A model generated the notes under the pieces. The model was given only the letters and a program-made list of their open reading frames with translations. It was not told where the DNA came from and did not search any database. Source: JABGPL01 sp964387885 (lineage in GTDB: Bacteria; Electryoneota; AABM5-125-24; Hatepunaeales; Hatepunaeaceae). Taken from it: a DNA stretch of 64,000 bases. Location: positions 1 to 64,000 of the forward strand of contig CAYLYZ010000015.1 in assembly GCA_964387885.1 (NCBI GenBank), in the 5' to 3' direction. Below are positions 35,378 through 43,254 of the stretch, piece after piece (position 1 is the first letter of the stretch; every line of letters begins with the position of its first letter). The translations under genes and the position numbers were made by a program.

Positions 35378-35634
35378 TCTCTCCTGAAATTCTGTATGAC
35401 AATATTATATTGATTTTCATCGTTTTATGCAAATATGCGGATTACCAAATACCCTGGGTAGCAAAGCATGGCTACGCTATTACAGAGGATTTATGGAAAG
35501 ACGTGGAAGGGTATGGATAACAATCGGATATTTCTAACACTTTTTCATATTAACTAACTCGCACTTTAATCCGAATAAGTCTCAATCAAATGGTTATGTA
35601 ATTTTATAGTTTGGGTGTTAAGTGAAAACTCTCG
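35378..35634. other. Intergenic stretch before the repeat-rich patch
   Basis: This part of the 395-base gap has a short inverted motif (GTAGCAAAGCATGGCTAC) near 35458 and is otherwise AT-rich, with no gene signal. Confidence 0.35.
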
Positions 35635-35657
35635 TAATTAAGGTGACAGCATACTTA
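35635..35657. repeat. RAYT-associated repeat R1
   Basis: The sequence contains AAGGTGACAGCATACTTA, the reverse-complement form of the repeat at R2, R4 and R5 and the same form as R3. It faces R2, forming an inverted pair about 190 bp across. Confidence 0.85.
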
Positions 35658-35758
35658 TCTCTTGACAAAACCCATGAAATTACGTAACTTCAAAATGTAT
35701 AGTCTACTACAAATGGTTGTGAAAAATCACCCTGATCAATTAATCAAGCAAGGCAATC

Positions 35759-35775
35759 GGGAGGATAGTTAGTTG
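35759..35775 (+). promoter_or_regulatory. Shine-Dalgarno and TTG start of the first repeat-led secreted gene
   Basis: GGGAGG (35759-35764) is followed after eight bases by TTG at 35773, giving a plausible translation start for the frame that runs through repeat R2. Confidence 0.6.
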
Positions 35776-36658
35776 TTAATTGGAAATCTGAAAAATGAAA
35801 TAATTAAGTATACTGTCACCTTAATTATCGCTAGTATTTTTAATCAGGTGTTAGCTGCACCTATCCCAAATGGCGAGATTGATAAATATGTCAACCGGAG
35901 ACCGGTGAAAGAGTACTTTGTTGTTGATATGTATTTAGAAACCGATGTCCTCACTTATGACAAATCTCTTTCCAGAGCCTTCTTTGATGTCAATTTGTAT
36001 GACGAAGAAGATAGTAACAGTCTTTACCGTGCATTTAAAATTTGGCAGAGGCATTTTAAAAGATGAACCCTATGAGCATCAGAATGTGTTAGTCGAGCCG
36101 AGATCATTGAATGAAATACCATTTGAGTTTCACGAGATATCTCTGATTGATATAATGGTGAAATATAAAATTGATGTGATTAATTTCGAAGCAGAAAAGA
36201 GTTATTATTTCCCACCAGGGGATCGTATTAAGATAAGTATTAATCCTCCAAAAGGGACGGAGGATGAAATTGTAGAAGATTTAGAAAAACTTCCCTATTT
36301 AATCCGTTATGAGATAAAACCTTCTGAAGGTGAGCTTTTCTTTGGCACGTCCTTTCCAATAAAACCTTGTCTTATTGGGCGACCCAATGCGATCAAGGAT
36401 TATATTGATAAAAACAATCTATTTCCCAAAATAGCAAGGGATGCTAATATCTCCGGGGTAGTCCTAATAGAATGTATAATTGATGAAAATGGAATCCCCC
36501 GGGATATCAAGATATATGCGGAGATACCATATGGATTGGGATTTGGTGAAGCTGCTGTTGAGGTAATGAAAGCAATGCGATATTCTCCTCATGTTAAGAA
36601 GGGTAAACCGGAAAAAACAATCTTGCAGCAAAGAATTAATTTCACGCTTGATAATTAA
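35773..36658 (+). pseudogene. Frameshifted secreted protein with TonB-like C-terminal domain
   Basis: Two overlapping frames together make one protein of about 290 residues. The first frame (35773-36066) begins MLIGNLKNEIIKYTVTLII, a signal peptide ending near VLAA. It breaks off after RAFKIWQRHFKR. The second frame continues with FGRGILKDEPYEHQ through to 36658 and ends in a TonB C-terminal-like domain (ISGVVLIECIIDENGIPRDIKI, FGEAAVEVMKAMRYSPH). A shift of one base around the run TTTAAAATTT (36034-36046) would rejoin them. Part of the signal peptide is encoded by repeat R2, and the last codons lie in R3. It may be a real lesion, a sequencing error or, less likely, programmed frameshifting. 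Confidence 0.7.
35801..35827. repeat. RAYT-associated repeat R2, read as part of a signal peptide
   Basis: This 27-bp copy contains AAGTATACTGTCACCTTAAT. In the frame of the gene starting at 35773 it encodes IIKYTVTLI, within the signal peptide. Confidence 0.9.
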
Positions 36659-36677
36659 GGTGACAGCATACTTAATT
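36652..36677. repeat. RAYT-associated repeat R3 (left end)
   Basis: It contains AAGGTGACAGCATACTTAAT and lies 35 bases before the transposase ATG, inverted relative to R4. It overlaps the stop of the frameshifted gene. Confidence 0.9.
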
Positions 36678-36712
36678 CTTACGTAATAATTTGATAAATC
36701 AGAGTATACAAA

Positions 36713-37381
36713 ATGACACGTTTGGCAAGAATAGTCGTCCCCGGCATCCCGCATCACATAACTCAGCGGGGCAACCGACGCATGAAGGTCTTCTTTTCCG
36801 ACGACGATTACCGGTTCTACATCGAATTGATGAAGCAGGGCTGCGAAAAACATCATGTCGAAATCGTTACCTACTGTCTCATGCCCAACCACGTCCATCT
36901 GATTGCGATACCTGCAGAAGAGTGCAGCCTGCGACTGGCAATCGGTGAAGCACATCGGCGTTACACACTTCACATTAACTCCCGTGAGGAATGGCAGGGA
37001 CATCTCTGGCAGGGGCGTTTCGCATCTTTCCCATTGGATGAAGCACATTTTCTCGCTGCATGCAGGTACGCGGAGTTGAATCCCGTCCGCGCTGGGATAG
37101 TAAGACAGCCGGAAGACTGGTGCTGGAGCAGCGCAAAAGCTCATCTGGAAGGCAAAGACGATTCACTGATATCGGTAAAACCGCTGCTGCGTATTGTTGA
37201 GGATTGGCGATCGTTTCTATATGAGCAAATTGTTGAAGATGAACTCGAACTTCTCAGGAAACACTCTCGCACCGGTCGTCCGCTTGGAGGTAAGAGTTTC
37301 ATTGAAAGGCTTGAAAGGAGTTTGAAAAGAAGACTTAAGAAAAAGAAGCCGGGGCCAAAGAGGAGGGAAAGTGATAATTAA
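36713..37381 (+). CDS. REP-associated tyrosine transposase-like protein (Y1_Tnp), second subfamily
   Basis: The 222-residue single-strand transposase starts MTRLARIVVPGIPHHITQRG and has the HUH motif LMPNHVHLIAIP (His60, His62). The candidate catalytic tyrosine region is ACRYAELNPVRAGIV, as in IS200-related RAYTs. The C-terminal tail is strongly basic (RRLKKKKPGPKRRE), fit for binding hairpin DNA. It is a different subfamily from the RAYT at 15.7 kb and is bounded by its own repeat family. Its codons AGG AGG GAA near the end double as a Shine-Dalgarno for the next gene, which starts before the transposase stop. Confidence 0.9.
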   Translation: MTRLARIVVPGIPHHITQRGNRRMKVFFSDDDYRFYIELMKQGCEKHHVEIVTYCLMPNHVHLIAIPAEECSLRLAIGEAHRRYTLHINSREEWQGHLWQGRFASFPLDEAHFLAACRYAELNPVRAGIVRQPEDWCWSSAKAHLEGKDDSLISVKPLLRIVEDWRSFLYEQIVEDELELLRKHSRTGRPLGGKSFIERLERSLKRRLKKKKPGPKRRESDN

Positions 37382-37940
37382 GTATACTGTCACCTTAATT
37401 ATTTTTGTCTTATTTACCAATTCATTTTCAATGGGGAAAGTTGATATCAGGATTGTCTGTAAACCTACTTATCCGTTAGGCGTAAGGCCGATTATTACAA
37501 TAAGGATAGAAAATAATTCGGATCAGATAATTGAAGGATATCATGGCTATGAGAGCGATGATATTCGTTTTGGAGCCATTGCAGAGAATGATACACTATG
37601 GCTCTATCATGGATTGGAGACAAACAAAAGAGGTCGTGGACAAAGGATCTTGCAACCAAATAAAGTTTTTGAGAGTGATGTAAATATAGAGATATTCCAT
37701 ATAAGTAGAAGATTTCTGGAGGAATTTCATGATCATTCTATTGACAATGAAAAACTTGAGCATCTGAACTGGGTGAGTTTATCCAAAGGTTCCTATTTCG
37801 TTTCGGCAAATGTAGGGTATAGAGCTAGAGGGATCAAGGAGACATTTTATGAAACTGTGGGAGCAAATTTTAATATAGAATTGCCGGAGGGAGAGGACAG
37901 AGTTGCTCTTGATATTTACTCAGAGATTTTTGAAAAGTAA
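37371..37940 (+). CDS. Secreted protein led by a repeat-encoded signal peptide, C-terminally truncated
   Basis: The 189-residue protein begins MIIKYTVTLIIFVLFTNSFS, a signal peptide whose first ten residues come from repeat R4. The start is GTG at 37371, five bases after GGAGG in the end of the transposase gene. The mature part (VDIRIVCKPTYPLGVRPIITI, IENNSDQIIEGYHG) looks like an immunoglobulin-like surface domain; no family is recognised. The frame stops at TAA 37938, yet coding-like sequence continues beyond it in the same frame, so the protein is probably truncated relative to its ancestor. AT-rich codons set it apart from nearby housekeeping genes. Confidence 0.6.
   Translation: MIIKYTVTLIIFVLFTNSFSMGKVDIRIVCKPTYPLGVRPIITIRIENNSDQIIEGYHGYESDDIRFGAIAENDTLWLYHGLETNKRGRGQRILQPNKVFESDVNIEIFHISRRFLEEFHDHSIDNEKLEHLNWVSLSKGSYFVSANVGYRARGIKETFYETVGANFNIELPEGEDRVALDIYSEIFEK
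37375..37401. repeat. RAYT-associated repeat R4 (right end), read as part of a signal peptide
   Basis: This 27-bp copy contains AAGTATACTGTCACCTTAAT. It holds the transposase stop codon and encodes IIKYTVTLI in the frame of the gene starting at 37371. Confidence 0.9.
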
Positions 37941-38424
37941 TCTGATATACTCGTCAAGAGAGATCGGATGGAATTAATTATACAAATATATCCAGATTCT
38001 CTCTATACAAAGTATGCAATATTAAGATTATTCTCGTATATGCGCTATTTTAAAGAGGATTCGCGACTATGGCAGGTGGTATATTGAAATGAATGCAATC
38101 TCAAGATTGTTTGCGTATATGTGCTGTTTGGATGAAGATTTCGGTAGGTATGTTCAAAACCAGGGCATGTGGTTTCTTGAAATGCCTGAATTTGATTCAT
38201 ATGATATGATTGATTTTCTAAGTTATATAAGATTGTACTACAGGTATAACTCGGATTTTGAAGGATAGCTCACAGAGAGTAGGGAAATCCTGAATATGAT
38301 AGGAAATACAAAATATGAGAGGCTCGCAAACCACTATTTAAGACCAGATTTTACAGGAATTGATAAATATCTTGATAGGAGAAGCAATTTGAAAGTTGGT
38401 GAATATGAAAAAACCGGGAAATAA
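37941..38424 (+). pseudogene. Decayed continuation of the preceding secreted-protein gene
   Basis: Straight after the TAA of the 37371 gene the same frame reads SDILVKRDRMELIIQIYPDS and on to a TGA at 38086. A second frame from 38089 gives MNAISRLFAYMCC onward with one internal TAG near 38267 and ends TGK at 38424. The YPDSLYTKYAILRLF pattern is TPR-like, as in repeat proteins that report YPDSPYA segments. Several stops plus a frameshift indicate a decayed gene. Confidence 0.6.
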
Positions 38425-38426
38425 AT

Positions 38427-38519
38427 ATGAACTCCGTAAACAGATCTACAATAATTAAGTATACTGTCACCTTAATTAACACTCTGGAACTTAGTTTGTG
38501 CATTGAATACCGGGCATGA
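38427..38519 (+). CDS. Short ORF reading through repeat R5 (doubtful)
   Basis: Thirty residues start MNSVNRSTIIKYTVTLIN, so a third copy of the repeat is again read in the IIKYTVTLI frame, here behind an ATG. The ORF ends soon after and lacks a cleavage region or a Shine-Dalgarno, so it is more likely a remnant than a gene. Confidence 0.2.
   Translation: MNSVNRSTIIKYTVTLINTLELSLCIEYRA
38452..38478. repeat. RAYT-associated repeat R5
   Basis: This 27-bp copy has the same orientation and core (AAGTATACTGTCACCTTAAT) as R2 and R4 and marks the right edge of the repeat-rich patch. The remaining bases to 38603 show nothing recognisable. Confidence 0.9.
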
Positions 38520-38603
38520 GTCGGTACTGCAGAAGGTAGTGTTGATTCAATAGAATTCAGGAAAACTGAAATCATTTCCTGCCAGGTTTGAAGATGACAC
38601 CCA

Positions 38604-39467
38604 TCATATCCCCGCCCGTTCACGTGCAAAATCTTCAATTGTACTTGTCATTTTTCCAAATAACTCGTTCCCTGAAGCAGGATCCCCCCTTTCGCCGGTA
38701 TTTTCCAGGAAACGGAACATTTCCGCACCGAACCACATATCCCAGCGCCGTAAAGTTTTACCCAAAAAGGAAACCAAACCGATTGGTGAAGAAACGATCG
38801 GTCGAAGGGGATGACACAAGTTGCGATAAATTTCAACTGCATCCTTCATCGATACCAATTCCGGACCAAATGGATGGAACGTCTGCATTTCAGCTTTTGG
38901 TTCATTTAGAGATTTCGATACCCATCTCCCAAAATCCCTGCCAGTTAACCAGTGCGCTCCAACTTCACCTTTACCAAACAACCCAATCACTCCGAACCTT
39001 GCAAGTTTACCCAGTATTTCAGCAAACCAGGTAGGACGCCAGATTGTGAATGGGATGTTTCCTGCTCGAATTGCTTCTTCTGCAAGCCATTTTGCCCTTG
39101 CAGGAGGGAAAGTTTCTTCCCCATTTATACTGTCACCGGAAAGGTAACTTATTCTCTTCAGGTTAGTGTTGTCAAGGTGAGCCATCAGGTTTGTTATGCC
39201 CTGATACTCCGTTCTGAAGCAATCCTTAAATCGTGGGCCACTTGGCAGGTTAATATGGATGGCATCCTGATCAGCGAGAGCAACTGGGATACTGTGGGGT
39301 ATTGTAAAGTCAATGTGTACAGATGGAAAGCGGTTTCCGAACATATCTGTGACATGGTTTGAAGAACGTGAACCAACTGTCACATTAAAACCATCAGCCG
39401 AAAGTTGTTCGACTACAGGACGACCAATCAATCCGGTACCACCGACAACCAATATATTCTTAATCAT
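38604..39467 (-). CDS. NmrA/atypical SDR NAD(P)-binding protein
   Basis: The 287-residue protein has a Rossmann start ILVVGGTGLIGRPVVEQL (GxxGxxG), followed by ISYLSGDSI, a PFTIWRPTWFAEIL segment typical of NmrA-like atypical SDRs, and a C-terminal helical part. The catalytic YxxxK is not obvious. Such proteins act as oxidoreductases, epimerases or redox sensors; the substrate is unknown. It stands alone on the minus strand between the mobile patch and the large secreted protein gene. Confidence 0.8.
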   Translation of the reverse strand: MIKNILVVGGTGLIGRPVVEQLSADGFNVTVGSRSSNHVTDMFGNRFPSVHIDFTIPHSIPVALADQDAIHINLPSGPRFKDCFRTEYQGITNLMAHLDNTNLKRISYLSGDSINGEETFPPARAKWLAEEAIRAGNIPFTIWRPTWFAEILGKLARFGVIGLFGKGEVGAHWLTGRDFGRWVSKSLNEPKAEMQTFHPFGPELVSMKDAVEIYRNLCHPLRPIVSSPIGLVSFLGKTLRRWDMWFGAEMFRFLENTGERGDPASGNELFGKMTSTIEDFARERAGI

Positions 39468-39528
39468 TATTTGATCTGAGTGTCGTCAACCGGACAATCC
39501 CGAACGGATGATCCGCACAACTCCGAGA

Positions 39529-42015
39529 CTAAGGTAAATATACCGCCTTGACTATCTTCGTCTGGTTCAGAGCCTTAACTGCAATGAAAACAACTCCAGC
39601 CGGCATTCCATTTCCACTGAATTTGAGGGAAGTCTGACCGCCAGTTAGTTTTCCATTCCGACTCTCAAGGATTCTGCCTGAAATATCATAAATTAGTACG
39701 GAAACCTGTCCTGAACCACCGGAAATATTCAAACTGATCCGATTATTAAACGGATTCGGGTGGCAGCTCACGTTAAACGAGTTGGGCAGAGTCGGTTCAG
39801 TTATTGCTTTGCCAACGGAAAATCCATCAGTTGAATATGAGTTGTCCCCTTTCAACCATTCGATTTGCTGATCTATCCAATTGCCGGTTTGCTGGATCTG
39901 AACGGAGAATTCTTGACCTCTGCTTAAGCCTTCGCAAGAGGAAGTTAATGGATCATCACCATAGACTGATAAGCCAACTCTCCCGTCATCACCGACTATT
40001 CCAGTTCCAACTTCAAAGTTTTGATCTGTAAGTATCCTGACCCTGGTTCCCGGTTGAATGTCACTAAGGAGAAGGCTCATATCAATTCCTGTCGGGGTGG
40101 GAATAAATGATGATGTGTTAAGCATAGTTGTATTAAGCTCTTCCCCTTCCTCTCCGGAATAAACTAACCTGCCAGCACCTGTCATACTCACCTTATATCC
40201 ATTACCGGGCATCATGTTTCCGATGCCATCCCAATCCCATTCTGGTGCATAGAAAGCACCGTCTGTTTGTTTAACAAAACGGAGATTATCCTCGATAGAG
40301 CTTAAGGCGGTGGAAACATTTGTCGGTTGAGTTAATAGATAAGGGACAATGCTCCAGCCGGGATCAACTTGAATCGGAAGATCTGCCTGAACTTCAATGC
40401 CTTCTATTTCAAGTTGCGTTGGATGAGCAACACAGATTTCATATCCCTTAGTAAGATTCCAGTCTCCGAGATTGTTAAATCCGTTATCAATATTCCAAAA
40501 ATGTCCACGCCCATCTTTAACCATCAATAAAAGATCTTCTTCGAGAAGAGGTGAGAACAAAGTTTCAAAATTAAGGTCGTTTGGATGTACATTTAAAGAA
40601 ACGAGGTTCCACCGGTTTCGTAATGAGATTGTCTGGTTATCGTATGGATTTCCATATAAGTTTAGTACGGATAATCCATCGGGATGGAATTCACCACCAC
40701 CCTGAAGATAAACCGGTAGAGCACCGATCTCGCGATCTTCCCAGGGGATGTAAAACATATAGGAAATGCTCTCTCCGGTAACAAATCCGTCAATTTCCTC
40801 CGTTATTGGATCATCACCAAGTGCAGGCATACCGAATGCTTCACCCCGGTACCTGAATGCTCCGGCGCAGATATTATTTGGTGTAAATACACCTATTTCA
40901 ATTCCTGAACGTGCGGATATTCCATCAATGTTCAGCTCCTGAATCAACAGGCTGTGGTCGTGTCCGGTCGGTTCGATGGATTGAAAGTGTGTGGGTTCTT
41001 CGTCGAGGACTGTAATGGAGACTTGAAAACGATAGAAATCATTCGTCGGATCTGAATGGTAAACCATCACCTCAACATTTTCATTAAAACCTACCTGTTG
41101 GTCGCCAGCATCAATAATAAGATGGAAATTGAATTCATCACCTGCTTCGAGCACGACGTAATCCGGAGCAAAGGTAAGCCAATCCGCATCTTCATCTTCC
41201 GCAAACTCAAGCCCAATCTCGAGCACGCCCTCACCTTCATTGCGGGTTGATAAGATAACAGTTTCGCGATCCCCCTGCATGAGAAAAGAATTAATATTGT
41301 TGAAATCTAAAGCAATCCTGCCATCCGGATTCCGGTCAGCATAATTCATACAATTAAGAGCCAATTGAACATTGCCCTCATTCTCCAGCATGTCATTATG
41401 CCACACATCCGCGTCACAGATTACAATAACAGGACCACCTCTGGATTCATTAATAACCAAACCGAGAAATCCCCAATCATCCAAGCCTAATGCCTGAACC
41501 TCCTCCTGGTTCATAATAATAAGCTCACCCCCACTGCGGATCGAGATACTCTCCAGCCCTTCGGTTATTGGATGCTCTTCAAAGGCAACAAGGTCGGTGA
41601 TAAAGTTGTTTCTTGCTGCAAGTATATCAAACTCCGAGAGTAAGGGAGCGATATTATTGGGTCGAACTTCTGAATTATCGGAAAGAACGATCAATCCCCC
41701 ACCACTCTCTACAAACGCAACAATGCGATTAATCTCTTCCTCGGAGTATTCCTCCTCAAAGTTGGAAAGAATCGAGACCACCAGTATATCTGCCAACCAG
41801 ATATTACGATTCAGATGTTGACCGTTACCTTCTGAAATCAGGAATTCATTCTGCTGAAGTAAACGTGCCAGAGTATTATAGTTGCCAGCAAGGTTGTTAT
41901 CCTCGATGGAACCATGACTTACGTCCCATAATATCCGACTCGCCTGCAATTGTTCCGTAACAGAGATAACGCAGACCGCAAGGATAAGAACAAAGAGAGT
42001 TTTTCGGTTGAGCAT
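39529..42015 (-). CDS. Large secreted protein with glutamine-amidotransferase-like N domain, NMS/GLCAG modules and NPFN sorting domain
   Basis: The 828-residue protein has a signal peptide (residues 1-26). A DUF4350/GATase-like alpha-beta domain follows at about 28-228, with RILWDVSHGS and ESGGGLIVLSDNS. Next comes a BACON/ASH-like beta domain at about 232-338. One copy of the module repeated in the giant protein lies at about 343-455, with HFQSIEPTGHDHSLLI, GIEIGVFTPNNICAG and DGFVTGESI. A divergent second copy is near 655-750 (PTPTGIDMSLLL, VYGDD). The C-terminal type A sorting domain from about 752 includes CHPNPFNNRISLNI and IYDISGRILES. It is expected to be exported and then sorted to the surface by a type IX-like system. 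It is transcribed alone, divergent from the MlaF-like gene. Confidence 0.85.
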   Translation of the reverse strand: MLNRKTLFVLILAVCVISVTEQLQASRILWDVSHGSIEDNNLAGNYNTLARLLQQNEFLISEGNGQHLNRNIWLADILVVSILSNFEEEYSEEEINRIVAFVESGGGLIVLSDNSEVRPNNIAPLLSEFDILAARNNFITDLVAFEEHPITEGLESISIRSGGELIIMNQEEVQALGLDDWGFLGLVINESRGGPVIVICDADVWHNDMLENEGNVQLALNCMNYADRNPDGRIALDFNNINSFLMQGDRETVILSTRNEGEGVLEIGLEFAEDEDADWLTFAPDYVVLEAGDEFNFHLIIDAGDQQVGFNENVEVMVYHSDPTNDFYRFQVSITVLDEEPTHFQSIEPTGHDHSLLIQELNIDGISARSGIEIGVFTPNNICAGAFRYRGEAFGMPALGDDPITEEIDGFVTGESISYMFYIPWEDREIGALPVYLQGGGEFHPDGLSVLNLYGNPYDNQTISLRNRWNLVSLNVHPNDLNFETLFSPLLEEDLLLMVKDGRGHFWNIDNGFNNLGDWNLTKGYEICVAHPTQLEIEGIEVQADLPIQVDPGWSIVPYLLTQPTNVSTALSSIEDNLRFVKQTDGAFYAPEWDWDGIGNMMPGNGYKVSMTGAGRLVYSGEEGEELNTTMLNTSSFIPTPTGIDMSLLLSDIQPGTRVRILTDQNFEVGTGIVGDDGRVGLSVYGDDPLTSSCEGLSRGQEFSVQIQQTGNWIDQQIEWLKGDNSYSTDGFSVGKAITEPTLPNSFNVSCHPNPFNNRISLNISGGSGQVSVLIYDISGRILESRNGKLTGGQTSLKFSGNGMPAGVVFIAVKALNQTKIVKAVYLP

Positions 42016-42325
42016 AAATTACTCCCAGACGACGAAACTATTATCGTTCGGAGGAAGGAGTCTTTAAGGTTCACAAAGTATGTAAAAACGCCTATTCCAG
42101 AATCTATCAAAATATAGTATATTTCGCATTGATTTACAAAGCTATGTCGAGCAACCTAAAAAAATTATCCGTCAAATTAGTACATTTATTACCTATTTAG
42201 GGAAACCGATGTTGTTAACTAAAGATATTGAAGTTATCTTAACAGATTGAGGAGTATTAATAGTTAGAAACAAAACGAAAATGGGAAAATGGCCTGCTTT
42301 GATTCACCAAACCTGATGATGCACA
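42016..42325. other. Divergent intergenic region, no feature recognised
   Basis: This AT-rich gap of 310 bases lies between the secreted protein gene and the MlaF-like gene. It must hold promoters for both, but no clear -35/-10 pair or hairpin stands out. Confidence 0.35.
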
Positions 42326-43108
42326 ATGAGTTCTGAACCACTGGCGAACATTAATAATCTTGTTGCGAGGTTTGGAGAGAAGGTTGTTCTCGATGGGATA
42401 AATCTGTCTATCCAACCCCGCGAAATACTTACAATAATCGGTGGCAGTGGATCGGGAAAAACAACTCTGTTAAAACACGTAATGGGGCTTGATCGCCCAT
42501 ACAGTGGAAGTGTTGAGGTGTTTGGCAAAGACTGGTGGGAAATGGAGGAAGTTGAAAAAGAGAATACTCAGCACAGCATCGGCGTTTTGTTTCAAAATGG
42601 CGCTCTTCTCGGTTCCAAGACCGTCGGTGTAAATGTAGCAATCCCCCTCGAACAACACACAAAACTTCCGGAATCCGTCGTGGAAAGAGTTGTAAGACTT
42701 AAACTACATCAGGTCGGATTGGAAGCTGCAATTAATAAGATGCCATCAGAACTATCCGGTGGTATGCGAAAAAGAGCATCGCTAGCACGGGCACTGGCAT
42801 TAGATCCCCCACTGATTTTGTGCGATGAGCCCTCAGCAGGCTTAGATCCGGTAACTTCTCAACAGCTCGATTCTCTCCTGCTGAATCTAAGAGATAATCT
42901 CGGACTCACCATTGTAATTGTCACACATGAAATTGCCTCGATTATACGAGTTGCAGACCGGATCGCATATCTTGAAGAGGGTAAAATCATCTTCGATGGC
43001 TCGATAAATGATGCCTTGAAATCCAATGTCGAATCCGTACGTGAATTCTTTCAAGTAGGCATTGTTGAAGACACGAGGATTATAACATTTCCCGAAAGTA
43101 ATGACTGA
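42326..43108 (+). CDS. ABC transporter ATPase, MlaF/Ttg2A type
   Basis: The 260-residue nucleotide-binding protein has Walker A IIGGSGSGKTTLLKHV, a Q-loop LFQNGALLGSKTVGVNVAIPL of the MlaF type, signature LSGGMRKRASLARALA, Walker B LILCDEPSAGLDP and switch VTHE. MlaF energises phospholipid transport between inner and outer membranes with MlaE and MlaD. No permease or MCE-domain gene is nearby, so it works with partners encoded elsewhere or another permease. No strong Shine-Dalgarno precedes the ATG. The glycosyltransferase frame follows on the same strand after a palindromic element. Confidence 0.88.
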   Translation: MSSEPLANINNLVARFGEKVVLDGINLSIQPREILTIIGGSGSGKTTLLKHVMGLDRPYSGSVEVFGKDWWEMEEVEKENTQHSIGVLFQNGALLGSKTVGVNVAIPLEQHTKLPESVVERVVRLKLHQVGLEAAINKMPSELSGGMRKRASLARALALDPPLILCDEPSAGLDPVTSQQLDSLLLNLRDNLGLTIVIVTHEIASIIRVADRIAYLEEGKIIFDGSINDALKSNVESVREFFQVGIVEDTRIITFPESND

Positions 43109-43112
43109 TGGT

Positions 43113-43195
43113 CGTCTTCGCGAGGAACGAAGAGACGAAGCGATCTGTTTGTATATACAAGTTTTAAGAGATTGCTTCACTTCGTTCGCAAAGAC
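43113..43195. repeat. Palindromic element with GTCTTCGCGA ends
   Basis: The left arm CGTCTTCGCGAGGAACGAAG and right arm CTTCGTTCGCAAAGAC pair across about 40 bases. A piece of the same arm (TTCGTCTTCGCGAGG) occurs at 47182. It looks like another non-coding REP-type element. Confidence 0.75.
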
Positions 43196-43254
43196 ACTAC
43201 TCTCAGGAAATGCTGTAATAACAATTGAACTCGGGAATTCTGATCAACACTTAA

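Larger units (their letters stand above)
36652..37401 (+). mobile_element. RAYT-type mobile element with inverted terminal repeats R3 and R4
   Basis: A transposase gene is bounded on the left by R3 (36652-36677) and on the right by R4 (37375-37401), which are reverse complements with about one mismatch. The unit is 750 bp. R4 overlaps the last codons and stop of the transposase, and R3 overlaps the end of the upstream frameshifted gene. Other copies of the repeat at 35635, 35801 and 38452 show spread of the ends without the transposase. Confidence 0.8.

Noticed and set aside
35773..36658. Programmed ribosomal frameshift in the TonB-C-like gene
   Set aside because: The TTTAAAATTT tract could slip, but no stimulatory structure or conserved slippery heptamer is seen, and the locus is decayed; a lesion or sequencing error is simpler.
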